This document shows positions 53,124 through 62,444 of a DNA stretch of 64,000 nucleotides, piece by piece (the stretch's first letter is position 1; each line of letters begins with the position of its first letter). Source of the stretch: Chloroflexota bacterium. Lineage in GTDB: Bacteria; Chloroflexota; Anaerolineae; Promineifilales; Promineifilaceae. A program made the translations under genes and the position numbers. The notes beneath the pieces are model-generated. The model was not told the origin of the DNA. It did not search any database and saw only the letters and a program-made list of their open reading frames with translations. The stretch is taken from assembly GCA_018004935.1 (NCBI GenBank), contig JAGNBF010000006.1:67150-131149 (forward strand), written 5' to 3'.

Positions 53124-54326
53124 CTATTTCTTACGCAAAAAGGCTGGAATATCCAGATCATTGGGCCGATAGGTAGGCGTAACCCGCTGTGGTTGGCTTG
53201 GCACTGAACCAGACCGCACCGGCACACCCACCGGCTGTTCTTGCGGCCGCGTACTCACACCACTCCCAACATTACTACTCACCCGGCCCAGCGGCCGCGC
53301 CAGCGGCATGTTGTGATCAAACCCCGTAGCAATCACCGTAATCCGAATGGCATCCTTCATCGTTGGGTCAATTACTGCCCCAAAGATCAGATTCACATCC
53401 GGATGGGCCGCCTGCCGTACCAATGAAGCCGCCTGATTAATCTCAAACAAAGTTAAATCATCCCCACCCGTTACGTTGAACAAAATACCGCGTGCCCCAT
53501 CAATGGTCACATCTAACAATTTGCTAGAAAGAGCTTGCGCGGCCGCGTCCTGTGCCCGGTTATCACCTGTGCCATGACCCACAGCCATCAAAGCCGCTCC
53601 CCCTAACGACATAATCGTCTTCACGTCGGCAAAGTCCAGGTTGATGAGGCCAGGAACTGTAATCAATTCACTAATTCCCTGAATCCCCTGGCGCAATACC
53701 TCATCTGCCATACGGAATGAATCCACCAGCGACATCCGTTTGTCAGCCGTTTCCAACAGTTTATCATTGGGAATGACAATGAGCGTATCTACCTGCTCCT
53801 TGAGCCGGTTGATCCCTTCCTCCGCCGATTTCAGGCGGTGGGAACCTTCAAAGGTAAACGGTTTGGTCACTACACCAATGGTCAGCGCACCTTCTTCACG
53901 GGCCACTTTGGCCACAATAGGAGCCGCGCCGGTTCCCGTGCCACCACCCATACCAGCCGTCACAAAGACCATATCCGATCCCCGCAACAGTTGGTGCAAC
54001 TCTTCCTCTGACTCTTCGGCGGAGCGCAGGCCAATGTCTGGGTTCCCCCCCGCCCCCAACCCACGGGTGGTACGTTCACCAATATGCACCCGTTTGGGCG
54101 CATCACTCCGCAGTAACGCCTGATTATCAGTATTGAGGGCGATAAAATCCACCCCCACGATTCCCTCGTTGATCATGCGGTTGACGGCATTACTTCCCCC
54201 GCCGCCTACACCCACCACACGAATCAAGGCGTTCCCTTCGATTTCGGGCATGCGCGTCACCGTATACCCATTTCCCGTCGTCCGCGTTTCTGTTGCTCTC
54301 TGTGTCTCTCTGCCTCTTTGGTTCAT
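53124..54326 (-). CDS. ftsZ: Cell division GTPase FtsZ
   Basis: The tubulin-like protein that forms the division ring. 400 aa. [16 protein letters not shown], the tubulin signature [10 protein letters not shown], and NLDFADV of the T7 loop are all present; the C-terminal conserved peptide is [11 protein letters not shown], used to bind FtsA. A leader of about 30 residues before the GTPase fold ([15 protein letters not shown]) is unusual. It is the last gene of the dcw cluster. The ftsA-ftsZ gap (145 bp) holds a family A repeat at about 54374-54450. Confidence 0.98.
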   Translation of the reverse strand: MNQRGRETQRATETRTTGNGYTVTRMPEIEGNALIRVVGVGGGGSNAVNRMINEGIVGVDFIALNTDNQALLRSDAPKRVHIGERTTRGLGAGGNPDIGLRSAEESEEELHQLLRGSDMVFVTAGMGGGTGTGAAPIVAKVAREEGALTIGVVTKPFTFEGSHRLKSAEEGINRLKEQVDTLIVIPNDKLLETADKRMSLVDSFRMADEVLRQGIQGISELITVPGLINLDFADVKTIMSLGGAALMAVGHGTGDNRAQDAAAQALSSKLLDVTIDGARGILFNVTGGDDLTLFEINQAASLVRQAAHPDVNLIFGAVIDPTMKDAIRITVIATGFDHNMPLARPLGRVSSNVGSGVSTRPQEQPVGVPVRSGSVPSQPQRVTPTYRPNDLDIPAFLRKK

Positions 54327-54373
54327 ATTCCTTCCCTCTTTTTATGGGGAGACTGAGAGATCAAGAGACTGTT

Positions 54374-54450
54374 TAGTAATCGTCGGAGGTAGCTCGATCA
54401 GGAGACCGGCCACAGTCAGCATCTTAGTTAAAAACGAACGATTACTTAGT
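54374..54450 (+). repeat. Family A element between ftsA and ftsZ
   Basis: TTAGTAATCGTC at one end and GAACGATTACTTA at the other form inverted ends, with the GGTCAGGAGACCGG core (first base altered: GATCAGGAGACCGG). A mobile-looking repeat has landed inside the division operon. Confidence 0.75.
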
Positions 54451-54471
54451 CTCTTCATCTCCACTCTCTTT

Positions 54472-55689
54472 TTAGCCGGGCAACAATGCCCGCAAAAACT
54501 TCCCTATCCGTTGACTCCATTCTCCTGTGCGTACTTGCCCAGGACGATACACATGATGATCACTCATAGCCCAACGCAACAAACCCACCCCAGTGGCATA
54601 CGCCGGATTGTTAATTGCTTCTACCAGCCCTACCAGATTTTTCGGGGGGGCTACGCGTGCCGGAATGCCTAATATTTTCTGCGCCAGGTCGGTAATACCC
54701 CGCGATTGGGCGACGCCTCCGGTCAGGACAATGCCCGCCGGAAGTAAACCGTTGTAACCCGATTCTTTAATGTTGGCGGCGATCATCTGAAAGATCTCTT
54801 CGGCGCGGGCCTCAATAACATGGGCCAAATCCTGGCGTCCCACCTGGATTTTTTCGCCGCCAAATGGCTCCACGGTGAAGATATTATGGGGATCAATTTC
54901 TTGGGGACGGCAATCACCATATTGCAATTTCACCCGCTCAGCTACTTCAAAAGGTACTCGCAGACCAATGGCGATGTCGTTGGTGATATGGTTGCCGCCA
55001 ATGGGTAAAACGGCGGTGTGCCAGGCCATGCCGTCCGTGTAGAGGGCAATATCGGTCGTCCCACCGCCCATATCGGCCAGCAAGACCCCCATGTCGCGCT
55101 CGGAAGGTTCTAACACGGCTTCCCCGGAAGCCAGGGCATTGAGGACAAACTCATCCGTGGTAATGCCGACGTTTTCGGTGCAGAGGGAGAGGTTTTGCAA
55201 CGCGGCCGCGGCCGCGGTCACAATATGCGCTTCCACCTCAAGCCGGTAGCCAAACAACCCTAGCGGGTTCTTTACCTCATCATTATCATCAATCTTGTAG
55301 CGGCGCGGAATCAGATGAACAATTTGCCGCCCCTGCGGGATGGATATCGCCTGCGCCATTTCTAACGCACGGCCAATATCGGCCGCTACCACCCCCCCCT
55401 CGTTACGACCAATGGGGGCCGTGCCACTGCTATTCGCACAATTAATATGCTCCCCAGCCATGCTAACAAACGCCCGCGACAAATCATAACCCGAGGTTTG
55501 CTCCGCCTTTTCTACTGCCCGCGCAATCGCCACACTGGCCTCACTGGGGTTAATAATCATCCCTTTTTTGATCCCCCGTGAGGGTTCAATACCAATACCG
55601 ATGATGCGCAATTGCCCCTGCCGCGCCTCACCAACAATAGCACAAATCTTAGTCGTTCCGATGTCCAGTGCGAAGATTATCTGTTCCAT
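54472..55689 (-). CDS. ftsA: Cell division protein FtsA
   Basis: An actin-like membrane tether for FtsZ. 405 aa. DIGTTKICAIVGE opens the fold; MIINPSEASVAIARAVEKAEQTSG, VLLADMGGGTTDIALY (phosphate 2) and ILTGGVAQSRGI (adenosine motif) are present. The C terminus (WSQRIGKFLRALLPG) is a good amphipathic membrane-binding helix. Two overlapping GCGGCCGC sites (55202 and 55208) encode a run of Ala in the middle. ftsQ ends 69 bp upstream. Confidence 0.97.
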   Translation of the reverse strand: MEQIIFALDIGTTKICAIVGEARQGQLRIIGIGIEPSRGIKKGMIINPSEASVAIARAVEKAEQTSGYDLSRAFVSMAGEHINCANSSGTAPIGRNEGGVVAADIGRALEMAQAISIPQGRQIVHLIPRRYKIDDNDEVKNPLGLFGYRLEVEAHIVTAAAAALQNLSLCTENVGITTDEFVLNALASGEAVLEPSERDMGVLLADMGGGTTDIALYTDGMAWHTAVLPIGGNHITNDIAIGLRVPFEVAERVKLQYGDCRPQEIDPHNIFTVEPFGGEKIQVGRQDLAHVIEARAEEIFQMIAANIKESGYNGLLPAGIVLTGGVAQSRGITDLAQKILGIPARVAPPKNLVGLVEAINNPAYATGVGLLRWAMSDHHVYRPGQVRTGEWSQRIGKFLRALLPG

Positions 55690-55758
55690 AATACGTTATT
55701 GGTTATTGGTTATTAGTGATTGGTTGGTTACTACGCCAATAACTAACAACGAATAACG

Positions 55759-56760
55759 TCATTCCTCTTCTTCATTTCCCCCAGTCGCCAGGTAAAACGG
55801 CCTTTCCTGGTCACTCACACTAATGAGGCTGGGGGTTTTGCCTCGCGCCAGAAGATCCGCGACGATGGTTTCATAAATTACGAGCTTTTGGTGCATATCA
55901 GTGCCCGTGCCAAAATAAGCGACCCAGCCCCGGCTATCCTGAAAACTCAAACCACCTGATGGCTCGTAATAAAGCCGATCTATGTTGGGGCGCAGTTGTC
56001 TGAGCAAAATGGCCCCATCCAATATATCCAGGGGAATGAAGTTAATAACGGTCGGCGGGTCGGTGGTTACGCCAGTTTCAGCCAGCGCCAATTCTTCTGG
56101 TGTGAGGGTAGGAGGCACCCGCAGGGGTGGGTTGACAATTTGGGATTGAATGCGGGGCAGGCTGGGTAAATCAATGCGTGCCGGTAAAAGTGTCCCATCA
56201 GCGTTAACCCAGTAGGTTTGCCCCGTCTCTTCCCAGATGGCGATGGGTGCATCTTCAACCACAGTAATGGCGACCTGATTAGGCCAATGCAAGGTAACTG
56301 TGGCCGAAATAATACCGGGTAATTCATCAATGGCCGCGGCCGCACTGGCCGGATCCGCCGCAAAAATGTGAATGCCACCCAGTCCACTGGCATCAGCAAT
56401 TTCCTGGGCCGGAATCGCCGCCACCCCAGAAACTGGGACAGTGGTCAAATAAAAATGTTCATCCAGACCAACAAGCACAATGGCGTAAATAGCAATTACC
56501 AACACAGCCAGGCTAATCCATCGGGATGATAGAGCCGCCTGTTTCAACCCCTCCCGGCTGACGGGCAGGTTAAACTGAAACCGATTGCGCCGTTTGCGTC
56601 GGGCCGCCGTGTTAGGCAGGGCCAACTCAGGCATGGGAAAAGGCGCGGCCGCATACATCCGGCGCAATTTCGGCTGTTTGCGTAGCCGTTGAGGTTGCGG
56701 CCGCACCTCCGTTTCTGGCGGTGTCGGACGACGTCGGCGGGGGGAGGTGTCTTGTCTCAT
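55759..56760 (-). CDS. ftsQ: Cell division protein FtsQ/DivIB
   Basis: A bitopic division protein: basic N-terminal tail of about 85 residues, one transmembrane helix (ISLAVLVIAIYAIVLVGL), a POTRA domain (VSGVAAIPAQEIADASGLGGIHIF, VTLHWPNQVAITVVEDAPIAIWEETG) and the FtsQ beta domain ending at an acidic tail (GGNEEEE). 333 aa. Position between ddl and ftsA is the classic order. The spacer to ftsA is made of TTATTGG-type short tandem units, unlike normal operon spacers. Confidence 0.92.
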   Translation of the reverse strand: MRQDTSPRRRRPTPPETEVRPQPQRLRKQPKLRRMYAAAPFPMPELALPNTAARRKRRNRFQFNLPVSREGLKQAALSSRWISLAVLVIAIYAIVLVGLDEHFYLTTVPVSGVAAIPAQEIADASGLGGIHIFAADPASAAAAIDELPGIISATVTLHWPNQVAITVVEDAPIAIWEETGQTYWVNADGTLLPARIDLPSLPRIQSQIVNPPLRVPPTLTPEELALAETGVTTDPPTVINFIPLDILDGAILLRQLRPNIDRLYYEPSGGLSFQDSRGWVAYFGTGTDMHQKLVIYETIVADLLARGKTPSLISVSDQERPFYLATGGNEEEE

Positions 56761-56845
56761 AGGTGTACGGGTGTATCAGTTATTGGTGTATGAGTTATTC
56801 CTCTGGATGGGGCGCATAACTCAGCACAAATAACGAACAACTTTT

Positions 56846-57955
56846 TCATACTTCAAACCGATGCGTCAATTGATCTTTTTCGGCAAATCGTTCCAGGGCC
56901 AGTTGTACGAGCCGGTCCAATAGTTCCGGGTAACTCAAGCCAGTCGCTTCCCATAGTTTGGGATACATCGAAATCTGGGTAAAACCAGGGATGGTGTTAA
57001 TTTCATTCAGGTAAACAGCGTCGCTGTCTTTATCCAACAGCATATCTACCCGACCCAGGCCAGCACAATCTATAGCCTGATACGCCTGCACGGCCATACG
57101 ACGCACGTTCGCGGCCAATTCAGGTGTTAGCGGGGCCGGAATAAGTAGTTCCGAATCGTCGCTGACGTATTTGGCAACATAATCGTAAAAATCGCGCCGC
57201 GGCCGCACTTCACCCACAATACTGGCAATGGGGTCATCATTGCCCAAAACTGACACTTCTAACTCACGCGCATTGATTCCCTGCTCAATAACAATGCGCC
57301 GGTCAAAGCGGGCGGCTTCATCCAGACCAGTAGCCAATTCGGCCCGATCCCGGCATTTGCTGATACCCACACTACTGCCCAGGTTAGCTGGTTTGGTAAA
57401 AACAGGATACCTGAGCCGGGCCTCAATGAGGTCAAGGATGGTTTGCGGCCGCGCCTGCCATTGACTCTTCAGCACCAACAACCAGGGTAGCACCGGTATC
57501 TGATTAGCCGTCATCACCTGCTTGAAGATGGCCTTATCCATCCCCACCGCCGAGCCAACCACCCCAGCCCCAATATACGGCACACCAGCCAGTTCCAACA
57601 GCCCCTGCACCGTGCCATCTTCCCCATAAGTGCCATGGAGTACGGGAAACACCACATCAATGGCATTACTGGCCGTCAGTTGGCTGATCTGCGTTTCCGA
57701 TGTACCGGCCTGCACCAGGGCCATACGACCATTTTCACCAGCCTGATAACCGGCTGTCAGGGCCTGCATCGCCTCACCGGTAAGCCATTGCCCCTCGTGG
57801 GTAATGCCTATCTGCACCACCTCGTATTTTTCTGGATCAAGCGCCTTCATCACCGACCGGGCCGAATTCAGGGAAACTTCATGCTCCCCAGAACGGCCCC
57901 CGAAGATGATACCAACGCGGATTTTGTGTTTGCTTTGCGACATTGCCTTACTCAT
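56846..57955 (-). CDS. ddl: D-alanine--D-alanine ligase
   Basis: An ATP-grasp enzyme joining two D-Ala residues for the peptidoglycan stem peptide. 369 aa. GGRSGEHEVSLNSA, LHGTYGEDGTVQGLLE, KPANLGSSVGISKC and LNEINTIPGFTQISMYPKLWEATG are the family motifs. M1 or M5 could be the start. GCGGCCGC sites lie at 57199 and 57445. A family G repeat separates it from murB. Confidence 0.97.
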   Translation of the reverse strand: MSKAMSQSKHKIRVGIIFGGRSGEHEVSLNSARSVMKALDPEKYEVVQIGITHEGQWLTGEAMQALTAGYQAGENGRMALVQAGTSETQISQLTASNAIDVVFPVLHGTYGEDGTVQGLLELAGVPYIGAGVVGSAVGMDKAIFKQVMTANQIPVLPWLLVLKSQWQARPQTILDLIEARLRYPVFTKPANLGSSVGISKCRDRAELATGLDEAARFDRRIVIEQGINARELEVSVLGNDDPIASIVGEVRPRRDFYDYVAKYVSDDSELLIPAPLTPELAANVRRMAVQAYQAIDCAGLGRVDMLLDKDSDAVYLNEINTIPGFTQISMYPKLWEATGLSYPELLDRLVQLALERFAEKDQLTHRFEV

Positions 57956-57966
57956 TAAAAACGGAT

Positions 57967-58066
57967 TATCTTCTCAAAATTTCGGAGATAACCAGGCCTG
58001 AGCTTGTCGAAGGCCGTGGGTTTCGACAAGCTCAACCCACGACTACCCTGCATTATTGAGAAGATA
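57967..58066. repeat. Repeat family G copy 3, between ddl and murB
   Basis: TATCTTCTCAA and TTGAGAAGATA ends with an inner GAGCTTGTCGAAGGCC / TCGACAAGCTC inverted repeat. The stem may act as an attenuator within the operon. Confidence 0.65.
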
Positions 58067-58075
58067 CAGAATGGA

Positions 58076-59032
58076 TTATTGAAATTCCCACTCGCCCACC
58101 AGTTCCACTTCCAACTCCATTTCCACACCAAACTGTTCGCGCACGGCGTTCCAGGCTTCGGCAATAAGGGCACGGATATCTTCGGCAGTGGCTTCACCAT
58201 CGCTGACAAAGAAGTTGGCATGTTTAGGTGAAATTTCTACATGCCCCACACGGGTTCCTTTTAACCCGGCGGCCTCGATGAGATAACCGGCATAATAATG
58301 GGGTGGGTTCTTAAACATAGAACCGACACTGGCCCCGCCGGGCTGGCTCTGTTTGCGGTGGGTGGTAAAGGCATTGGCGCGGGCGTTCAGCACATCTACC
58401 GGCTCCGGGGTGAGTTGAATTTCGGCAGAGAGGACGACTCGTCGCGGCCGCACAGTGCCTTGTTCCCGCTTCAACACACTATCACGGTACTCATATTTCA
58501 ACTCTTCCGGGCTGAAAATCCGCGCCCCTCGGCCCGGTTCCCAAATCGTCGCCGCCAGCAAATTACCTTTCATATCGCCACCATGCGCCCCAGAGTTACC
58601 TACGACAGCTCCCCCCACCGTTCCCGGTATGTTGACAGCCCATTCCAATCCACCCAGCCCTTTGGCAATACATTGCCGGGCCAGAGAAGACAAATTGGCA
58701 CCGGATTCGGCAATGCAAATCACCTGAATGCCATTACTGCGGAATTTCACCTCACGCGCCCGGTTAAAAATGACCAGACCACGCACCCCTTTGTCAGACA
58801 CCAAAATATTGGAGCCGCCACCCAAAATGAAGTAGTTCATACTTTGGGCATAGGCCAGTTCCACAGCGGCCTGAAGTTCCTGGGCACTATTGACAGTCAG
58901 GAACATCTCCGCTGGTCCACCCACACGGGCCGAGGTAAACCGACTCAGTTCAACTTGGGTCTGAAAGCGGTCTCCAAAAACCTCATAAAACCGTTGGTGA
59001 ATGGCGTCAAGTACGGATGTGGCGAAATTCAT
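58076..59032 (-). CDS. murB: UDP-N-acetylenolpyruvoylglucosamine reductase (MurB)
   Basis: A FAD enzyme that reduces the MurA product to UDP-MurNAc. 318 aa. GGGSNILVSDKG and PGTVGGAVVGNSGAHGGD are the FAD-binding motifs; QPGGASVGSMFKNPP carries the catalytic Ser, and EISPKHANFFV the active-site Glu region. ATG 59032 has GGAG five bases before it. The upstream spacer to murC is a short tandem-repeat sequence. Confidence 0.97.
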   Translation of the reverse strand: MNFATSVLDAIHQRFYEVFGDRFQTQVELSRFTSARVGGPAEMFLTVNSAQELQAAVELAYAQSMNYFILGGGSNILVSDKGVRGLVIFNRAREVKFRSNGIQVICIAESGANLSSLARQCIAKGLGGLEWAVNIPGTVGGAVVGNSGAHGGDMKGNLLAATIWEPGRGARIFSPEELKYEYRDSVLKREQGTVRPRRVVLSAEIQLTPEPVDVLNARANAFTTHRKQSQPGGASVGSMFKNPPHYYAGYLIEAAGLKGTRVGHVEISPKHANFFVSDGEATAEDIRALIAEAWNAVREQFGVEMELEVELVGEWEFQ

Positions 59033-59076
59033 AAATACTCCAGGGTGGATTCAGGTTCCAGGTTTTTATACTGTGG

Positions 59077-59151
59077 TTTAGAGCTAGAGGGGAGGGGTAG
59101 AGGGAATTTCAGGGGTGAACCTGTTTACTCTCACTCTGAACTCTAAACTCA
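59077..59151. repeat. Low-complexity element between murC and murB
   Basis: Bounded by GTTTAGAGCTAGAG and ACTCTGAACTCTAAAC, like the tandem element at 51492-51617 but much shorter. Confidence 0.55.
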
Positions 59152-59172
59152 AGTTTCTATGGTGTACTCGCT

Positions 59173-60624
59173 TCAAATTTCCGTTAACGCGGTCAGTAGC
59201 TCACGCCTCAGCACAATTTCCCCTACCTGGTTGCCATCCCCCGCGCTAAAGGTGATGAGCAGATCGCCGGGTTGGAGTTGGGTGAGCAAGTACGCGGCCG
59301 CGTCCTCAATCTGCGCCACAAACATTACTCCCTCATGGTGAATAGCCTGGGCTACGGCCAAACCAGTTAACCCCAGGGTGGCTTTTTCCCGGCTGGCATA
59401 AATATCCAGCACCAACACCCGGTCGGCATCGGCGAAACAGGTGGCAAAATCGGCCAGCAGGGTTTGGGTGCGGCTGTAGGTGTGTGGTTGCCACACCGCC
59501 CAGATGCGGGCGTGCGGCTGTTGTTGCCGTGCGGCCGCCAGCGTCGCCCGTATCTCCGTGGGATGGTGGCCATAGTCATCTACCACGGTTACGCCATTGC
59601 GCACCCCTTTTACCTCAAACCGCCGCCCCGTGCCCCGGAACGTCGCCAACGCCCCGGCCATTTCGTCCCAGGTCAGCCCTAACGCCCGGCCTATCTGCAC
59701 AGCCGCCAAGGCATTACGGACATTGTGCAGGCCAGGAACTGCCAGCCTAAATGAGTGAGAGACGGAAGAGGGAAGAGTGTGCACCATAAAATCCAGCCCG
59801 CCCTGCTCATTCACCTGCCAATGGGCGGCATAAATATGATTAACGGAGCAGGGATGGGCTTCCGGTGACAGGCTATAACTCCATAATTGGCCTTGTAACA
59901 GGTGTGCCGGTTCACCGGTCATGCCCGACGGATCACTTAATAGCTGGCGAACCCCTTTATCCTCAATATCGGCCACCAAAATTCCGCCTGGGGCTAACAA
60001 AGTCACAAATTGGGCAAAGGCGTCCTGGTAACTCTCCGCTGTGGTATAGATGTCCGGGTGATCATGTTCCAGAGTGGTAATGACAGCGAGACGCGGCCGC
60101 AAACCTAAAAACATATGGTCATACTCATCCGCCTCAATCACGAAGAGGTCACTACGCCCGGCCCGGCCATTGGTTCCCAGGCGTGGCAACACCCCACCCA
60201 TAATGACAGAGGGATCACGCCCCATTTCCAGAAGCATATGAGCGATAAGGCCCGTGGTTGTCGTTTTGCCGTGAGTACCGGCAATGGCGATACCCGTCTG
60301 CCCGGCCATGAGCTGGCCCAGAAAATCATGCCGCTTCAGCACGGGAATAGACTGAGCGTGCGCGGCCGCAACCTCTGGATTATCGGCAGGTATGGCCGAA
60401 GAAATAACAACCATTGCGGCCCCGGCGATGTGCGCGGCCGCGTGGCCCACATACACGGTTGCCCCTTTCGCCCGCAAATCGGCCATCAACTCATTTTCGG
60501 CCCTATCCGACCCAGACACAGTGAAGCCACGCCCCAATAACACCTGGGCAATCGCCGAAATACCCGCCCCGCCGATACCGACGAGGTGGATGTGGAGAGG
60601 TGGCTTAAACGAAGGAGTAATCAT
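59173..60624 (-). CDS. murC: UDP-N-acetylmuramate--L-alanine ligase (MurC)
   Basis: Adds L-Ala to UDP-MurNAc. 483 aa. The N-terminal Rossmann-like domain (IHLVGIGGAGISAIAQVLL), ATP loop AGTHGKTTTTGLIAHML, central EADEYDHMFL and C-terminal DDYGHHPTEIRATL are standard MurC features. Several GCGGCCGC sites occur. A 46-bp gap separates it from the CvpA-like gene. Confidence 0.98.
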   Translation of the reverse strand: MITPSFKPPLHIHLVGIGGAGISAIAQVLLGRGFTVSGSDRAENELMADLRAKGATVYVGHAAAHIAGAAMVVISSAIPADNPEVAAAHAQSIPVLKRHDFLGQLMAGQTGIAIAGTHGKTTTTGLIAHMLLEMGRDPSVIMGGVLPRLGTNGRAGRSDLFVIEADEYDHMFLGLRPRLAVITTLEHDHPDIYTTAESYQDAFAQFVTLLAPGGILVADIEDKGVRQLLSDPSGMTGEPAHLLQGQLWSYSLSPEAHPCSVNHIYAAHWQVNEQGGLDFMVHTLPSSVSHSFRLAVPGLHNVRNALAAVQIGRALGLTWDEMAGALATFRGTGRRFEVKGVRNGVTVVDDYGHHPTEIRATLAAARQQQPHARIWAVWQPHTYSRTQTLLADFATCFADADRVLVLDIYASREKATLGLTGLAVAQAIHHEGVMFVAQIEDAAAYLLTQLQPGDLLITFSAGDGNQVGEIVLRRELLTALTEI

Positions 60625-60670
60625 GATTGGTTTGCGTGTTTGCCAGCGGCCTACGGCCAGTTGCCAGTGG

Positions 60671-61285
60671 CTAAATCAACGCGATAATCACCACAAAAAA
60701 GGCGATAAAGAAAAACAATAACCAGATGGTTGGGGTAAACACACCCAATGGCAGATAAGAAACCAGTTCCATCGCCGATGTGTCGAGAAGCGGCCGCGCT
60801 ACCACCGTCGGGTCAAACACATAGGCTACCCCAGGGGCTAAAGGCTGATAACCGACCTGAGTCACCTGATATTCCAAAAAACTCCACAATCCGCCCACCA
60901 GCAGATAACCATTTACCAGGCCGAGCAAAGCCCCAACAATCCGTTTTTCCAGATTCGCCCGCAACCGTTCCCCAATGCGGCCGCCGGTCACGTTATCCGC
61001 CAGCCGCGCCACCACCTGATAGCTGAAAAAAGCGGTCACCGCATGAAACACCACTTGAATCCAAAACTGTTGCTTCAACTGATAATTCGGATCAGCCAAT
61101 AAATTATCTGGTGAAATGGTGGCCGCCCCGATTAACGTCACCAGTTCATAGCCAAATTGTTGCAAAACAGCCACTGAGGCGATCAGGCCACTCAAGGCAA
61201 TGGCCTCTTTTTGCCAGCCGCGCAAGTAACCAATCAGGCTGAAAAAGACAACCATAATCCAAAAAATGATGGCAAGACTGATCAT
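60671..61285 (-). CDS. CvpA-like membrane protein inside the dcw cluster
   Basis: A 204-aa membrane protein: an N-terminal helix (IIFWIMVVFFSLIGYLRGW followed by KEAIALSGLIASVAVL) matches the CvpA/colicin V production family start, with GRIGERLRANLEKRIVGALLGLVNGYLLVGGLWSFL in the middle and a last hydrophobic helix. Function in the family is unclear. Its ATG overlaps the murG stop codon (ATGA), so it is coupled to murG and probably has a wall or division role. Such a gene is not part of the classic cluster. Confidence 0.7.
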   Translation of the reverse strand: MISLAIIFWIMVVFFSLIGYLRGWQKEAIALSGLIASVAVLQQFGYELVTLIGAATISPDNLLADPNYQLKQQFWIQVVFHAVTAFFSYQVVARLADNVTGGRIGERLRANLEKRIVGALLGLVNGYLLVGGLWSFLEYQVTQVGYQPLAPGVAYVFDPTVVARPLLDTSAMELVSYLPLGVFTPTIWLLFFFIAFFVVIIALI

Positions 61286-62439
61286 AATGATTTACCGATT
61301 GACGATTGACGATTACCGGTTGGCGCATCAATCGGTAATCCACAATCTAAAATGGCTTGAGCCAGGCGATGTACAGCATCAGGTACATCAAGCTGTTTCG
61401 CGGCCGCGCCCATCACCTGCAACTTCTCTCTATCAGACAACAGAGCCAACAACGTCGGGAGCAATTTCGTCCCCATTTCTTCATCATTTAACCGCACGGC
61501 CGCCCCCTTATCCGCCAGATAATCAGCATTCACTTTCTGATAACGCCAGGCATACGGATAGGGCACGAGTACCGAACCCACCCCAAAAGCCGGAGCCTCA
61601 CCGAGCATACCCGCCCCACTGCGGGCCAGCACCAGGTCAGCGGCACGGTAGGCCAGGGCCATATCACTGTGCAAATAGGCAAAGGGCCGATAGAAAGGCC
61701 GAAGCGCGGGGTCGAGGGCACGTGTTTGGGCCTCAACTTCAGGCCAATCCAGCGTACCAGTGACGTGAATCACCTGGGCCAGTTGGAGCAAATCAGGCAA
61801 AATGGCCTGAAGCGCCTGGTTAATCGTCCGTGCCCCACGACTGCCCCCAAAAACAAACAGGGTAGGACGGTCAGCCGTCAGGTTGAAATGGGCCAGAGCC
61901 TGGGTGCGGGGCATTGCGGCCGCGTCGCGCATCTCCTGCCGTACGGGATACCCCGTTACCACCAACTTTTCGGCGGGCAAAAACGCCTTTGAGCCAGCGG
62001 TCGTACAGGCAATTTTGTGACTATACCGGCTCAGTCGTTTGATGGCCGCGCCCGGTTCCACATCAGGCAGGTAGGTGAGGATAGGAATGGTGAACCGTGC
62101 GGCCGCGAGCGCCACCGGCAAATTCACATATCCACCCGTTAAAAAAACCACGTCCGGCATAAATCCTCGTATGATTTGCCAGGCTTTAAAATACCCGGCC
62201 ACCAGCTTCAACCCATTCAACACCTGTGTCCAGAGCGGAACCCCGGCAATCGGGCCACCCTGAATCGTCATTAACAACAATCCGGCACGCGGCACCAACG
62301 TCTCTTCCATTTGCCCCTGCGTGCCGATCCATAAAATCTGTTCCTTCATCACCCCACGCCCCAGCAATGCTTCCACTGCCGCCAACGCCGGGTAAATATG
62401 ACCCCCCGTACCACCCCCACAAATCAGAATCTTCGCCAT
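61282..62439 (-). CDS. murG: UDP-N-acetylglucosamine transferase MurG
   Basis: Adds GlcNAc to lipid I to make lipid II at the inner face of the membrane. 385 aa. CGGGTGGHIYPALA, VFLTGGYVNLPVALAA, VFGGSRGARTINQAL and ARSGAGMLGEAPAFG are family motifs. The last dozen residues (about TGNRQSSIGKSL) are encoded by a GATTGACGATT tandem repeat and lie beyond the usual end, so the natural tail has been replaced by read-through into repeat DNA. The start is 5 bp after the ftsW stop. Confidence 0.96.
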   Translation of the reverse strand: MAKILICGGGTGGHIYPALAAVEALLGRGVMKEQILWIGTQGQMEETLVPRAGLLLMTIQGGPIAGVPLWTQVLNGLKLVAGYFKAWQIIRGFMPDVVFLTGGYVNLPVALAAARFTIPILTYLPDVEPGAAIKRLSRYSHKIACTTAGSKAFLPAEKLVVTGYPVRQEMRDAAAMPRTQALAHFNLTADRPTLFVFGGSRGARTINQALQAILPDLLQLAQVIHVTGTLDWPEVEAQTRALDPALRPFYRPFAYLHSDMALAYRAADLVLARSGAGMLGEAPAFGVGSVLVPYPYAWRYQKVNADYLADKGAAVRLNDEEMGTKLLPTLLALLSDREKLQVMGAAAKQLDVPDAVHRLAQAILDCGLPIDAPTGNRQSSIGKSL

Positions 62440-62444
62440 TTTTC

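Noticed and set aside
58298-59146. 282-codon open frame antisense to murB
   Set aside because: murB has full motif support; the antisense product is compositionally random and has no start signal.
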